A stretch of DNA of 64,000 bases from contig NZ_CP058601.1 of assembly GCF_013402815.2 (NCBI RefSeq), positions 1,054,001 to 1,118,000 of the forward strand. The letters run 5' to 3'. Below are positions 7,663-16,575 of the stretch, piece by piece (within the stretch, counting starts at the first letter, position 1; each line of letters begins with the position of its first letter). The notes beneath the pieces are model-generated. The model worked only from the letters and a program-made list of their open reading frames with translations. It did not search any database and was not told where the DNA came from. The stretch is from Natrinema halophilum (GTDB lineage Archaea; Halobacteriota; Halobacteria; Halobacteriales; Natrialbaceae). Both the position numbers and the translations under genes were made by a program.

Positions 7663-8730
7663 CTACCGTTTCATCTCCGCGATCGAGGTCTGCCGATCGA
7701 CGGGAGGTTCCGGGGCCTGGTTCTCGATGCGATTTACCACCGTCACGACCGCTTTGAAACTTGCGAGGACGACGGGACCGACGAACAGGCCAACGATTCC
7801 AAACAGGGAGATGCCACCGATGACCCCGAGCAGGGCGATCGCCGGATGCAAGTCGGAGCCTCGGTCGACGAGTATCGCCCGTAGGTAGTAGTCTGTCGCG
7901 GTAAGGACGACGAGCCCGTATCCCAACGTGACGGCGCCGCGGACGGGTCCGCTCGCAGTCGCGTAAGCAATCGTTACCGGTCCCCAGACGAGCCAGACTC
8001 CGATCGTCGGAAGGAAGGAGACGAGGACGAGGACGACCGCCAACGTAGTCGCGTATGGCACGCCGAGAAGCGCCAATCCGAGTCCACCGAGCGCTCCCTG
8101 TACGACTGCGACCAGGACGTGGCTGCGAAGGACCGCTCGGGTGACGACTGAAACCTCACCGAGCAATTCGTCGACGACTCGAGGATCGAGCGGCGAGACC
8201 CGCCGGAACCAGTCGACGACCGCAGGGCCGTCTTTGAGTAGATAATACAGTACGAAGACGAAAACGATCAATCCAATGACCACGTCGACGCCAAGCGTCA
8301 CGATGTCGATGGTCCGGGCCAGTGTCATTTCGGCAGCGTTCGAGAACGCCCCTTCCAGTTCAGATCGAACGATCGCCTCGAGTTCGGCGACCGTCTCTTC
8401 GCTCATACCGAGTTCGGTGCGTGCAATTTCGCGACCGGACGCCACGATCTGCGCACCATCGAACGTGGTGACGGTCGAGACAGTCGTCCGAAGAGCGACC
8501 AGCGAAACGAGAAGTAGTGGAACGACACCTGCGACGATCGCAACGGCCGTGAGCGCGACCGCAGCGCACCGGTGGCCGATTCGTGGGGCCAATCGTTCGT
8601 TCGCCGGACGGAGAACGGACGCGAGAAGACAGGCAGCCAGCACGTATTCCACCAGCGGCAGGACCACCAGGGCAGCAAGCGCCCCAAGTACGCAGACGAG
8701 AAGGACGAAAAACGCCGTACGGGCGTCCAT
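7663..8730 (-). CDS. AI-2E family transporter
   Basis: 355 residues with about seven to eight hydrophobic segments. The order, two N-terminal helices, a charged extracellular stretch (residues about 85-130), then helices including GLIVFVFVLYYLLKDG and ALLGVPYATTLAVVLVLVSFLPTIG, is that of the AI-2E/PerM family (PF01594). The motif PTIGVWLVWGP is characteristic. Members export small molecules or act as Na+/H+ antiporters; the substrate here is unknown. It ends 29 bp from the palindromic element, and its upstream region holds a 29-bp tandem repeat. Confidence 0.93.
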   Translation of the reverse strand: MDARTAFFVLLVCVLGALAALVVLPLVEYVLAACLLASVLRPANERLAPRIGHRCAAVALTAVAIVAGVVPLLLVSLVALRTTVSTVTTFDGAQIVASGREIARTELGMSEETVAELEAIVRSELEGAFSNAAEMTLARTIDIVTLGVDVVIGLIVFVFVLYYLLKDGPAVVDWFRRVSPLDPRVVDELLGEVSVVTRAVLRSHVLVAVVQGALGGLGLALLGVPYATTLAVVLVLVSFLPTIGVWLVWGPVTIAYATASGPVRGAVTLGYGLVVLTATDYYLRAILVDRGSDLHPAIALLGVIGGISLFGIVGLFVGPVVLASFKAVVTVVNRIENQAPEPPVDRQTSIAEMKR

Positions 8731-8820
8731 ATATTACAATCCCGAGTCGGGCCAATAAATGTTGGTATTAGTGACTGTCACTTCAGTCGAATGAATGGGC
8801 CGACTTTTCGTGACGCGCCG

Positions 8821-8894
8821 AACGGGCTACTGGCCGACCAGAGACGTCGAACGGGCTACCGGCCGACCAGAGACGTCGAACGGGCTACCGGCCG
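8821..8894. repeat. 29-bp tandem repeat, about 2.5 copies
   Basis: Units start at 8821, 8850 and 8879; the first two differ at one base and the third is cut after 16 bases. Each contains aacgggctaccggccg. The array ends 4 bp before the stop codon of the DUF302 gene and lies 91-164 bp upstream of the AI-2E start, so it is in the only intergenic space between these minus-strand genes. Confidence 0.9.
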
Positions 8895-8898
8895 GCAG

Positions 8899-9336
8899 TT
8901 AGAGGCTCGCGTACGCCTCGTCGACCATCGCACTGGTCTCGTCGACGATATCCTGCCAGTTCTCGTCGTCCGGGGCGATCCCGAGTAGTCGTGCGATTTT
9001 CATAATTGAGACGTGGTACACGACCTGACGAGCCGGTTCTTCCTCCCAAATGACGACATTACAGGGGAACAGCGCGCCCATCTCGTCAGTGACGTCCAGT
9101 ACCCGGTCTGCGATTTCGGGGTTGCAGGCTCCGAGGACGTAGTAGGGGTCGCGGTCTGCGTCGACCTTCTCGTTGAGCAACTCTGAGGGAGAGAACTCTG
9201 TGGGGACGCCGAACCCCGCATCCGTAAACACCGTTCGAGTGTGTTCGATGGCTTCCTCGTGGTCCATCTCGAGAACCGCTCGTTGTTCGCCGTAATCCGC
9301 CTGATCGATCTCGGTCGGGTCGATTGGCAGCGCCAT
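8899..9336 (-). CDS. DUF302 domain protein
   Basis: 145 residues. The block LEMDHEEAIEHTRTVFTDAGFGVPTEFSPSELL followed by YYVLGACNPEIADRVLD and the Cys in FPCNVVIWEE is the DUF302 (PF03625) pattern: ferredoxin-like alpha/beta fold, about 130 residues. Function is unknown in the family; some bacterial members are redox- or sulfur-linked. No signal peptide, so cytosolic. Start ATG 9336 gives a compact N-terminus. It is a single gene, 84 bp before the CPBP gene on the same strand. Confidence 0.88.
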   Translation of the reverse strand: MALPIDPTEIDQADYGEQRAVLEMDHEEAIEHTRTVFTDAGFGVPTEFSPSELLNEKVDADRDPYYVLGACNPEIADRVLDVTDEMGALFPCNVVIWEEEPARQVVYHVSIMKIARLLGIAPDDENWQDIVDETSAMVDEAYASL

Positions 9337-9420
9337 ACGCGTCGGTTAGTCGGCCCGTCACTTATAGTGACTCCGCGTCGGACGCAAGGTCAGGAGGACG
9401 ACGGCCGGAATCGAATCGCG

Positions 9421-10116
9421 TTACAGGGGAACGGGCAGCCACTCGAGATACCGCATGATGAGCACTGGATCGAACAACGGTTCGTGCAGAACGAGCCAAT
9501 CGAGCAGGACGAGACCGCCGCCGTGGGCGAGGACGGATGGAAGAATCGAATTCGATTTGTAATCGACGGCACCGAACAAGACGTCCGTCGGGCCCGAGAG
9601 GAGAAACTCGATCGGCGGCTTCGACGAGTGGTGGAGCATGTAGACGATCGGGCTGATAAACACGGCACCGAAGCCGAGTTCTTTGACGCCGACGCAGAGC
9701 AATCCTCTGTAGTAGGTTTCGGCCGCCAGCGCAAGCGTCATGAGCCTGAGTGCGTGCGGAACGAACGCCGCCGGTGCACTCGAGGTCTCCCAGATCGGAT
9801 AGAACGTGCGAATCGTCGGGAACGTCGAACCCACAACGTAAAAGGGCAGGACGAACAGTGCGAGCAGGATCGTATTTCGAACTGCCGTCAAGTCGACCCG
9901 CCAGCCGATTCGGTTTCCGTGCGATAGACCGAGCGCGAGCGGCCCCGCGATTAGTAGGACGCCGTCGAAGAGGACCCGTTGACGCAACTCAACCGGGACG
10001 AATCGCATCCACAATAGTGCGAGGATGGCACCTGCAACCAGCGACTTCTGGACCCAGGTGAGTTTCAGTCGGTTCCGGTGCCAACGGTCCTCGTGGTGAT
10101 CCGACTCCGACGCCAC
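9421..10116 (-). CDS. CPBP-family intramembrane protease-like protein
   Basis: 231 residues with about six membrane helices. The core has AETYYRGLL, aligning with the EExxxR motif of CPBP/Rce1 glutamic proteases but with Ala for the first Glu, then YMLHHSSKP and VLAHGGGLVLLD with the two later His motifs. The longer ATG frame to 10155 would overlap the upstream gene; GTG 10116 begins 4 bp after that gene's stop, so it is chosen. It probably forms an operon with the small acidic gene. Loss of the first Glu may lower or change protease activity; the family call itself is firm. Confidence 0.82.
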   Translation of the reverse strand: MASESDHHEDRWHRNRLKLTWVQKSLVAGAILALLWMRFVPVELRQRVLFDGVLLIAGPLALGLSHGNRIGWRVDLTAVRNTILLALFVLPFYVVGSTFPTIRTFYPIWETSSAPAAFVPHALRLMTLALAAETYYRGLLCVGVKELGFGAVFISPIVYMLHHSSKPPIEFLLSGPTDVLFGAVDYKSNSILPSVLAHGGGLVLLDWLVLHEPLFDPVLIMRYLEWLPVPL

Positions 10117-10120
10117 GATG

Positions 10121-10408
10121 TTACTCGTCTGTAGTCGGGATCGGTCCGGTTCCAATCACGTCCCGAACGTGATCTTCGAACTCCTGATGACGCTCGAAAT
10201 ACGTCCCGTCGACGTCTTCGAGGATGGTCGTCAGTTCGCGTGGGCCGTCGGGCGTCCGAACGACCGTGTCACCTTCGAGACGGTCGATTTCGCTCTTCTC
10301 TTTGGGCCAGGTTAGACGCGAACTCACGCGGGCGAGCGGCGCACCGTCGACGCGCGCGTGTTCTCCGAGCGAAACCGCTGGCTCCGATTCGTCATCCTCG
10401 TCACTCAT
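10121..10408 (-). CDS. Small acidic haloarchaeal protein (DUF5789-like)
   Basis: 95 residues from ATG 10408: MSDEDDESEPAVSLGEHARV, ending in EDHVRDVIGTGPIPTTDE. It is strongly acidic with a DNA- or protein-binding-size fold around RLTWPKEKSEIDRLEGD and TTILEDVDGTYFERHQEFEDHVR. I associate it with the haloarchaeal DUF5789 group, which has no known function. A longer frame to 10468 has an unlikely Cys/Arg-rich extension. Four bases separate its stop from the CPBP start, so the two are likely co-expressed. Confidence 0.7.
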   Translation of the reverse strand: MSDEDDESEPAVSLGEHARVDGAPLARVSSRLTWPKEKSEIDRLEGDTVVRTPDGPRELTTILEDVDGTYFERHQEFEDHVRDVIGTGPIPTTDE

Positions 10409-10552
10409 GAACGGTCGTTTGCATGGGCAGCGATTCAAGCTTTCGCTTCGGAAGTATGTTGGGGTCACCGCTCACGCTTTGCGGCGAAACACATACAATA
10501 ACCCACATGTGTCTGACGTATCGTTTTGTGGTGGGCCACCGAACACCCCGAT

Positions 10553-11569
10553 ATGACAAGCCTGACGGAGGTCTACGATGGGACAGCGCCCGAGGTGACG
10601 CGTCGCCGACTGTACGCGGGAACGGCGTTCGTCCTGCTGGGTGCATTCCTGGCCGTCGTAGCCGTCCTCGTTGCGACGACTGACCTCGTCGGCGGCTACG
10701 CTGTTGACCTCTCCGGCGAGATGGCCGCACAGTTCGCGACCGTCCGTGCCGCAGGCGTTCTGGCCGGTCTCAGCGTTCCTACCGTCCTCGTCGGCGTCTT
10801 CATCGTGTTGCCGGCCAGCCGCCGCATTCAGGCCACTGCCGCGATCAGCGCGAGTCTCTGCCTGCTCGGTGTCGCCCTCTTCTGGTACGCCTACCCACAC
10901 CAATGGCGGTACGGCAGTGACCAACTGACGCTAGAGGTTTCTGCGGTCTATTTGCTCGGGCTGCTGACCGCAATCTGGTGTTTGTTCGGCGCCGTTGCGA
11001 CGTTCAAGCGACGTAACGATCCCGGCGGGAGCCTCGAGATGAACGTTACCCGCCAACAAAAGACCGTCCTCGAAGTCGACGACTCGAGCAGTTCTGGCGG
11101 GTTGGGCGGCATCGGCTTCCTCGGTGGCACGCCGGATGGTGACGTCGAAACGCAGACCAACGCTGATATCGACGCGGCCGCGAGCGACGCCGGAAACACG
11201 ACCGGTTCAGGCGGAGATGACTCGAGCGGGCGTCTATCCGCAGCGGAGTCATCGGATTCGTCGGTAACAGGGAAGACCACGGGAGCCGCTGTGTCCACAC
11301 CCGGTCGGTCCGTCGGTGCCACGACCAGCGACGGCGGATCGACGACTGCTGACATCTCCTCGCCGCTCGATGCGGGCGACGGTTGCGACGCCGAGATAGT
11401 CAAGTCACAGGAGGACAGGCCGGACGATCCGACGGACCGATACTGCGGGAACTGCACGCACTTCGAGTACGTTCGTTCGTCTGACGGGATGGTGCCGTAT
11501 TGTGCCCGCCACGACACGGCCATGGACGATATGGACGCATGCGAAGTCTGGGCGCCGAATCGGCGATGA
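10553..11569 (+). CDS. Four-TM membrane protein with C-terminal zinc-ribbon-like tail (DUF7139-like)
   Basis: 338 residues. Four hydrophobic helices fill residues about 15-150 (for example GTAFVLLGAFLAVVAVLVAT). A long Ser/Gly/Asp-rich, probably disordered linker follows, and the last 45 residues hold YCGNCTHFEYV and VPYCARHDTAMDDMDACEVW, a four-Cys cluster likely to bind metal. This layout is common and conserved in haloarchaea without a known role. The linker and Cys domain would face the cytosol. Start ATG 10553 (MTSLTEVYDGTAPEVTRRRLY) is preferred to the upstream 10526. Confidence 0.82.
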   Translation: MTSLTEVYDGTAPEVTRRRLYAGTAFVLLGAFLAVVAVLVATTDLVGGYAVDLSGEMAAQFATVRAAGVLAGLSVPTVLVGVFIVLPASRRIQATAAISASLCLLGVALFWYAYPHQWRYGSDQLTLEVSAVYLLGLLTAIWCLFGAVATFKRRNDPGGSLEMNVTRQQKTVLEVDDSSSSGGLGGIGFLGGTPDGDVETQTNADIDAAASDAGNTTGSGGDDSSGRLSAAESSDSSVTGKTTGAAVSTPGRSVGATTSDGGSTTADISSPLDAGDGCDAEIVKSQEDRPDDPTDRYCGNCTHFEYVRSSDGMVPYCARHDTAMDDMDACEVWAPNRR

Positions 11570-11850
11570 GGCTCGAGATTCCTCCTCGTCTCTCCGTCAC
11601 ATTGGTCTCGAGTTCCGAATCGTTCATCAGCTTCGGACCGTTCGTCAGTTTCGAATCGACCGTATCGAATTGTCGCCACCAGCGTTTGGTCGTCCCATAG
11701 ACGGGGTGTCGAAGGGATCGTTCAGCTGTTGGCGAGGCGTTCGCTTCGCTTTTCGGTGATAATACCCGGCTTTCAAATTGGTAATTGCCACCCGATAATC
11801 ACAGCATACCAAAGTGAGTCGTCGATGGCCTGCACCATAGAAGTGAATAC

Positions 11851-12120
11851 ATGGGGGATGAACTGTTCTGTGGTCGATACGTCTGGTCGAGTACGACACC
11901 GACGGTTGCGATCGTCAATGCCATCGCTGGTATCGAAAACGTCGACCCGACCGATCTTCCGGTGACGCTCAACACCGCCCTGTACGATCACATCGATCCG
12001 GAAGCGCTCGATACGCTCGTCACTACCAGCAACGACCCGAAGTTATCATTCGCCATCGACGAGTACCGAATCGAGATCGACGGCAACCAGCTGTTTATCG
12101 TTCCTGACAGCGACTGGTGA
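11851..12120 (+). CDS. HalOD1 output-domain protein
   Basis: 89 residues. The stretch VAIVNAIAGIENVDPTDLP, then LYDHIDPEALDTLV and FAIDEYRIEIDGNQLFI, is the HalOD1 domain found alone or after receiver/PAS modules in haloarchaeal signalling proteins. The domain's biochemical role is unknown. It stands alone here with no sensor gene next to it. ATG 11851 is the first usable start; upstream the frame has no signalling module. Confidence 0.78.
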   Translation: MGDELFCGRYVWSSTTPTVAIVNAIAGIENVDPTDLPVTLNTALYDHIDPEALDTLVTTSNDPKLSFAIDEYRIEIDGNQLFIVPDSDW

Positions 12121-12183
12121 TGCAAGAGACTCGTACGCAAAGCATTCGCCATCCCGATTGAGAGGTTCGAGAAATGCTGGCGA

Positions 12184-12669
12184 CTAGATTCCGAGAAGCT
12201 GCCGTCCCATCGAAAACCCCCATTGGGGTATCCGGAACACGAGTATCCCGGCGATTATCAGTTCGGCAGCGGTAACGAACATCATCATGAGATCGGCTCG
12301 TTTGCTGCTGACCGTGACGCCGATCGGTAATCCGAACTCCTTCTTCCAGACCGGGTAAAACAGTGCGATCCCGCGCTTGCTCCCCGCGACGTCGAGGACG
12401 TAATGGGTCAACACGCCGATCCAGACGTACTCGAGATTGCCGAATACGTATGGAAACGCCACGAACCCGACCAGGATGGGAAGGTTGTGCAGCGTCTTCC
12501 GATGTGACCCGAATGCCGTGTCCACGTCCGGGAAGAGCGCACCCAACGTCACTGGGACGCCGATCATCACGATCGTCTGGAACGTCGCTACGTCCCCCGC
12601 CGGCTCGAGCAGATATCCAAGCCCGATACTCAAAAGAACGGCATTCAGTACGTGCCCCTTCTTGTTCAT
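12184..12669 (-). CDS. YdjM/DUF457-type membrane-bound metal-dependent hydrolase
   Basis: 161 residues. It begins MNKKGHVLNAVLLSIGLG and has LGALFPDVDTAFGSHRKTLHN and VLTHYVLDVAGSKRGIALFYP, giving the conserved His and PD motifs of the LexA-binding/YdjM membrane hydrolase family (PF04307). Four hydrophobic helices are visible. Bacterial relatives are induced in the SOS response, but the substrate is not known, and archaea lack LexA. It runs convergent to the HalOD1 gene. Confidence 0.88.
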   Translation of the reverse strand: MNKKGHVLNAVLLSIGLGYLLEPAGDVATFQTIVMIGVPVTLGALFPDVDTAFGSHRKTLHNLPILVGFVAFPYVFGNLEYVWIGVLTHYVLDVAGSKRGIALFYPVWKKEFGLPIGVTVSSKRADLMMMFVTAAELIIAGILVFRIPQWGFSMGRQLLGI

Positions 12670-12798
12670 CTACTCGTCTCTGGGGAGGCGATCGGGGAAT
12701 AGTTTACTCTCGAGATTGTCATCCAGTCGTGTTTTTCTCGAGGTTACTGTAACAAAACTGAACGGATAACTCGGCATAGAACGAATTCGACCGCAGGA

Positions 12799-13317
12799 TC
12801 AGCGCATCTCGAGTTCCGCGAGTAGGTCTTCCAGCGCTCGATCGACTGTTTTTGCACGGACGGCCGCTCGATCGCCGTCGAACTCGTAGCGGGAAACGGA
12901 CGAGTACGACTCCTCGGTTCCCCACGGAGCCGCGTACGAAACGCCGATATAGACGGTGCCAACTGGATCCGCCTCGCTTCCGCCGGTCGGCCCGGCGACG
13001 CCAGTGGTCGAGACGCCCCAGGTTACGTCCGCGACGTCTCGGATTCCTGTTGCCATTTCTCGAGCCACTGGCTCCGAGACGGCACCGTGTTCGTCGAGTG
13101 ATTCGCGACTGACGCCGAGGTGACGACGCTTGGCGTCGTATGCGTACGTCGCTAACCCGGCGTCGAAGTAGTCGCTCGCACCCGGGACGGCGGTGATCGC
13201 AGCCCCGACCAGGCCGCCGGTACAGGATTCAGCGACGGCAAGCGTCTCCTCGGCGTCCCGTAGGGCGTCGCCGACCTCCATCGGTAGGTCGCGGTCGAAG
13301 TCGAAATTCTGGTCCAT
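12799..13317 (-). CDS. cinA: CinA-family nicotinamide-nucleotide amidase
   Basis: 172 residues, the length of a stand-alone CinA C-terminal domain. Motifs are LAVAESCTGGLVGAAIT near the N-terminus and TTGVAGPTGGSEADPVGTVYIG later, both diagnostic of NMN deamidase, which turns NMN to nicotinate mononucleotide in pyridine-nucleotide salvage. No competence-type N-terminal domain is fused. The ORF is open to 13521, but the extra residues are unlike the family, so ATG 13317 (MDQNFDFDRDLPMEVGDAL) is used. It is divergent from the subtilase gene. Confidence 0.93.
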   Translation of the reverse strand: MDQNFDFDRDLPMEVGDALRDAEETLAVAESCTGGLVGAAITAVPGASDYFDAGLATYAYDAKRRHLGVSRESLDEHGAVSEPVAREMATGIRDVADVTWGVSTTGVAGPTGGSEADPVGTVYIGVSYAAPWGTEESYSSVSRYEFDGDRAAVRAKTVDRALEDLLAELEMR

Positions 13318-13462
13318 ATATCGGGTGAGGGCACGACGGGTTGTCAAATCGATGGGCGAAGGTGACGGCTGGTATAAGCGGTGTTGTGATAGCATATAGT
13401 ACGTCGAAATGAAATAGAAATTATTTTCATCGTTGCAATGCGATAAGTTATTGTTGATGCTG

Positions 13463-14827
13463 ATGTGTAATACCGAAACGTCGAGACGATCCGTCCTTTG
13501 CGGAATCGCCGGAAGCACCATCGCAGTCGGGGGGGTCGAGGGCGTGCGTTCGACTGACCGTCAAGCGCCGGCAGACCACGAGATATACATCGTGCTCGGA
13601 GGTGGAGCGGGGCTCCGGTCTCGTCTCGAGAGCGCGGGCTTCGAGGTCCTGCACGCACTGGCCGACGGATCGGTCTTCATCATCCAGGGTCCGGCGGGGA
13701 AGGAAGACGAACTCCGATCACTGGCGGCCGTGGCTGACGCCGTCACGAACGAGACGTTCGCTCTCGGAGAGATCGAACGAAACGAGCGAGACATCGAACG
13801 CGGGGACGAAGCACTGTCCGAAGAGCAGTGGGACAATCAGCTGATCCGGGCCGAAAGAGCCCACGAGCGGGCAACTGGAGCAGGAACGACGCTTGCGGTT
13901 ATCGATTCTGGGGTAAGCTTTGCACATCCGGACCTGCGATCGCAAGTCGACACGGACCGGAGCCGACTCGTTCGGGACGCCCGGATCCGCTCGGGAACCG
14001 ACTCGGTTACCGTCGCTTCGGGGCCGCAAAATCCGCTTAGCCGATTGAATCCGATCGAAACGACGACGCAGGCACTGGCGACCGACGTAGACGGACACGG
14101 GACTCACGTCGCCGGTATCGCCGCTGCATCTCGAGGGGATACCGGTGTCGTCGGCGTGGCACCCGATGCATCGGTCGTCTCGCTTCGGACGATGTTTTTC
14201 GACCCGGTGTTGGAAGATGGAGAGTCCACATACGGTCGCTTGATCGGATCGATCGCGGACATACTCATCGCGATCGACTACGCCGTCGAGATCGGCGTCG
14301 ACGTGGTGAATGCGAGTTTGCGAACGATCCAACCCGGAGACAGCCGTGCATTCGCCGCGTTTCGGCGGGTGATTCAACACGCGATCGAAAATGGGACGCT
14401 GATCGTCGTTTCCGCCGGGAACGACTTTCTCGATCTCGATCGCGTGGCAAGGTATGTCCTGCCCGCCGACGTCTCCGGCGCAGTCGCCGTCGGTGCGACC
14501 GGCCGAACCGATACACGGGTTCTCTTCTCGAACTACGGTGACGCGATCGACGTCGCTGCACCCGGCAGCGGGATTCTTTCGACGGTCCCGAATCGTCTCT
14601 ACTACGAATCGCTGTACAGGCGCAAGCCCGGGACGTCGATGGCGGCACCGCAAGTGGCCGGACTGGCGTGTCTGCTCCGGGAAATCGATCCAGATCTCCA
14701 TCCCCGACGCGTCGAACAGGCGATCGAGATGGGCGCGATCGAACTCTCAGGCGAGTCCACATCGGGTCTCGGGGCCGGACGTATCGACGCACCGGCCGCC
14801 ATCGAGCAGATCGCCGGTCAACCCTGA
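13463..14827 (+). CDS. Secreted subtilisin-like serine protease (S8) with Tat signal
   Basis: 454 residues from ATG 13463; starts at 13457 or 13433 are possible. The N-terminus TSRRSVLCGIAGSTIAVGG is a twin-arginine signal. Residues about 38-105 look like an I9-type propeptide that is removed on maturation. The catalytic triad is Asp148 (AVIDSGV), His212 (DGHGTHVAG) and Ser392 (GTSMAAPQVAG), with the oxyanion Asn in VVSAGND. This is a folded-export extracellular protease of the halolysin/subtilase type. No C-terminal anchor or PKD domain follows the catalytic domain. Single gene, divergent from cinA. Confidence 0.94.
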   Translation: MCNTETSRRSVLCGIAGSTIAVGGVEGVRSTDRQAPADHEIYIVLGGGAGLRSRLESAGFEVLHALADGSVFIIQGPAGKEDELRSLAAVADAVTNETFALGEIERNERDIERGDEALSEEQWDNQLIRAERAHERATGAGTTLAVIDSGVSFAHPDLRSQVDTDRSRLVRDARIRSGTDSVTVASGPQNPLSRLNPIETTTQALATDVDGHGTHVAGIAAASRGDTGVVGVAPDASVVSLRTMFFDPVLEDGESTYGRLIGSIADILIAIDYAVEIGVDVVNASLRTIQPGDSRAFAAFRRVIQHAIENGTLIVVSAGNDFLDLDRVARYVLPADVSGAVAVGATGRTDTRVLFSNYGDAIDVAAPGSGILSTVPNRLYYESLYRRKPGTSMAAPQVAGLACLLREIDPDLHPRRVEQAIEMGAIELSGESTSGLGAGRIDAPAAIEQIAGQP

Positions 14828-14929
14828 CTGCTCGCTCACGCACCGATCCCGACTCGACGACCGATCCCCTCGAGAAACTTCCGATTCGGACCGGGAATCG
14901 GGAGGGGAAGAACGAAAGAGGAAACGACC

Positions 14930-14990
14930 CATATCGTCGCGCATGAACTACGAAACGCCCCACATCGTCGCGCATGAACTACGAAACGCC
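14930..14990 (+). repeat. 30-bp tandem duplication across a start codon
   Basis: The segment at 14930-14959 recurs at 14961-14990 with one mismatch (catatcg versus cacatcg). Both copies contain cgcatgaactacgaaacgcc, that is, ATG plus the first five codons of the aminotransferase gene. The 31-bp offset puts the first ATG (14943) out of frame with the gene. Confidence 0.95.
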
Positions 14991-16074
14991 GCTGTTCTTC
15001 CAGGTGATGGAGTACGCGAACGCGGCGGGCCGCGACGTCATCGACATGGTCAGCGGAAACCCCGACTGGGAGCCTCCGGAGGCGCTTCGCGAGGGGTTCA
15101 CCGAATATGCCGAACTCGAGCCCGACAGGCTCCAGTACCCGCCCAGCGGGGGCTTGCTCGAACTCCGCCAGGAAATCGCGGCGCGCCGCGGCGTCGCCAC
15201 TGATCAGGTAGTCATCACGAACGGTGGCGGAGGGGCGAACTATCTCGCGATGGCGCGTGCCCTCGAGCGTGACAGCGGGAACGAGATTCTGTTGACGGAG
15301 CCCGTGTATCCGTACTATCCGGGAAAGACGACCATGCTCGGCGGAACGCAGGCGTTCGTCGAGACGGCCAGCAACGGCCAACTCGACCCGGTCGACGTGC
15401 GCAACGCCGCCAACTCGAACACGGCTGCGATCGTCGTTAACACGCCGAACAACCCGACAGGCGCCGTCTACCCCGAACGGACGATGCGAGAACTGGTCGC
15501 GATCGCCGAAGAGTACGATGCGATTCTGATCAGCGACGAGGTGTACGACCATTACGACCTCTCGGAGAAATTCACGAGCGCGCTCTCGATCGACTCCGCT
15601 CACCGGATCGTCACCAACGCGTTTTCGAAGTCGATGGCGATCACCGGCGTTCGAGTCGGGTACGCTATTCTGCCGCCGGATCTCGTCGAAGCAGCAAAAA
15701 GCCGGCACATGCTGGTCAACGTCGCGACTACTCGGCCCGGCCAGTACGCGGTCTTGAACACTCTCCGGGAGACGCCGCCCGAGTACTCCGAGCGCAATCG
15801 GGAACGGCTCCGCGAACGTGTCGTCTCGTTTACCGACGCGCTCGAGGCTGCGGGAGCGGCCTATACCAGAGCGAACGGGTCGTTCTACGTGATGGCTCGG
15901 TTCGACGGCTATCCGGGGACGCTCGAGAACGTGGCGCGATTGATCGACGAAGCAGGCGTCGCGGGGATGCCGGGTGAGGCATTCGGTGACTCGCGAACGG
16001 CCTGGGTGCGATTTGCGCTCGTCACCCCGCGGGTCAAGGAAGCCACAGAGCGGTTGGCGAACTACTTCGAGTGA
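14974..16074 (+). CDS. PLP-dependent class I/II aminotransferase
   Basis: 366 residues. Fold type I aminotransferase features are present: TPNNPTG (157-163), SDEVYDHY with Asp188 that contacts the PLP pyridine nitrogen, the PLP lysine Lys219 in NAFSKSMAITG and Arg227 for phosphate. The N-terminal VSGNPDWEPP is common in archaeal members acting on aspartate, aromatic or branched-chain amino acids; the substrate is not determined. The in-frame start is ATG 14974; an identical decoy start lies 31 bp upstream and is out of frame. Confidence 0.92.
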   Translation: MNYETPLFFQVMEYANAAGRDVIDMVSGNPDWEPPEALREGFTEYAELEPDRLQYPPSGGLLELRQEIAARRGVATDQVVITNGGGGANYLAMARALERDSGNEILLTEPVYPYYPGKTTMLGGTQAFVETASNGQLDPVDVRNAANSNTAAIVVNTPNNPTGAVYPERTMRELVAIAEEYDAILISDEVYDHYDLSEKFTSALSIDSAHRIVTNAFSKSMAITGVRVGYAILPPDLVEAAKSRHMLVNVATTRPGQYAVLNTLRETPPEYSERNRERLRERVVSFTDALEAAGAAYTRANGSFYVMARFDGYPGTLENVARLIDEAGVAGMPGEAFGDSRTAWVRFALVTPRVKEATERLANYFE

Positions 16075-16178
16075 TCGATCGGAGTACCGTTCCCAGGCCA
16101 CTCGATGATCGGTCGCTCGTTCGATCACATCTCTATCTGGCCACCATGGATGCACACTGGCTCGAGAGGTAGCGGGAG

Positions 16179-16319
16179 ATGCTGCTCGATGCCGTCGTCG
16201 TTGCGTTCGGTCTGACGCAGGGGGCCTATTTCATCGTCAACTGCGGCCGCCTGTCCCGTTTGGTCCGCCGATCCGGGAATCAAATCGACGATAGCGCGCT
16301 CGCTCGCGCCGTCGACTAG
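16179..16319 (+). CDS. Possible 46-residue membrane micro-protein
   Basis: ATG 16179 opens a frame coding MLLDAVVVAFGLTQGAYFIV and a basic then acidic tail ending AVD. One membrane helix is plausible in the first 20 residues, and a purine-rich gaggtagcgggag lies just upstream and could pair with 16S rRNA. The region 16075-16575 has no other credible gene. There is no homology I can name, so this could be chance. Confidence 0.3.
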   Translation: MLLDAVVVAFGLTQGAYFIVNCGRLSRLVRRSGNQIDDSALARAVD

Positions 16320-16575
16320 ACGGCATCCCAACACGAGACGACCAACGCAAATCGACGCCGTCCAGCTCGTCTCCGCGACGACAGCAACCGAGTCAAGCGC
16401 TCCGTATCGGTATCGAAACCGAGTGCGACTGCAGGGTGTCGTCTATCGGTACGTACGGACCCGGTGTCCGGATACCTTCAATTCGTGGATACGACAGAAG
16501 CGACACTGGGTCCGCGGCGTGTATCGGCGCCTCTCTGCACCGAGCACGCGGTGACTCGGGCGAGGGTGGAACGGA

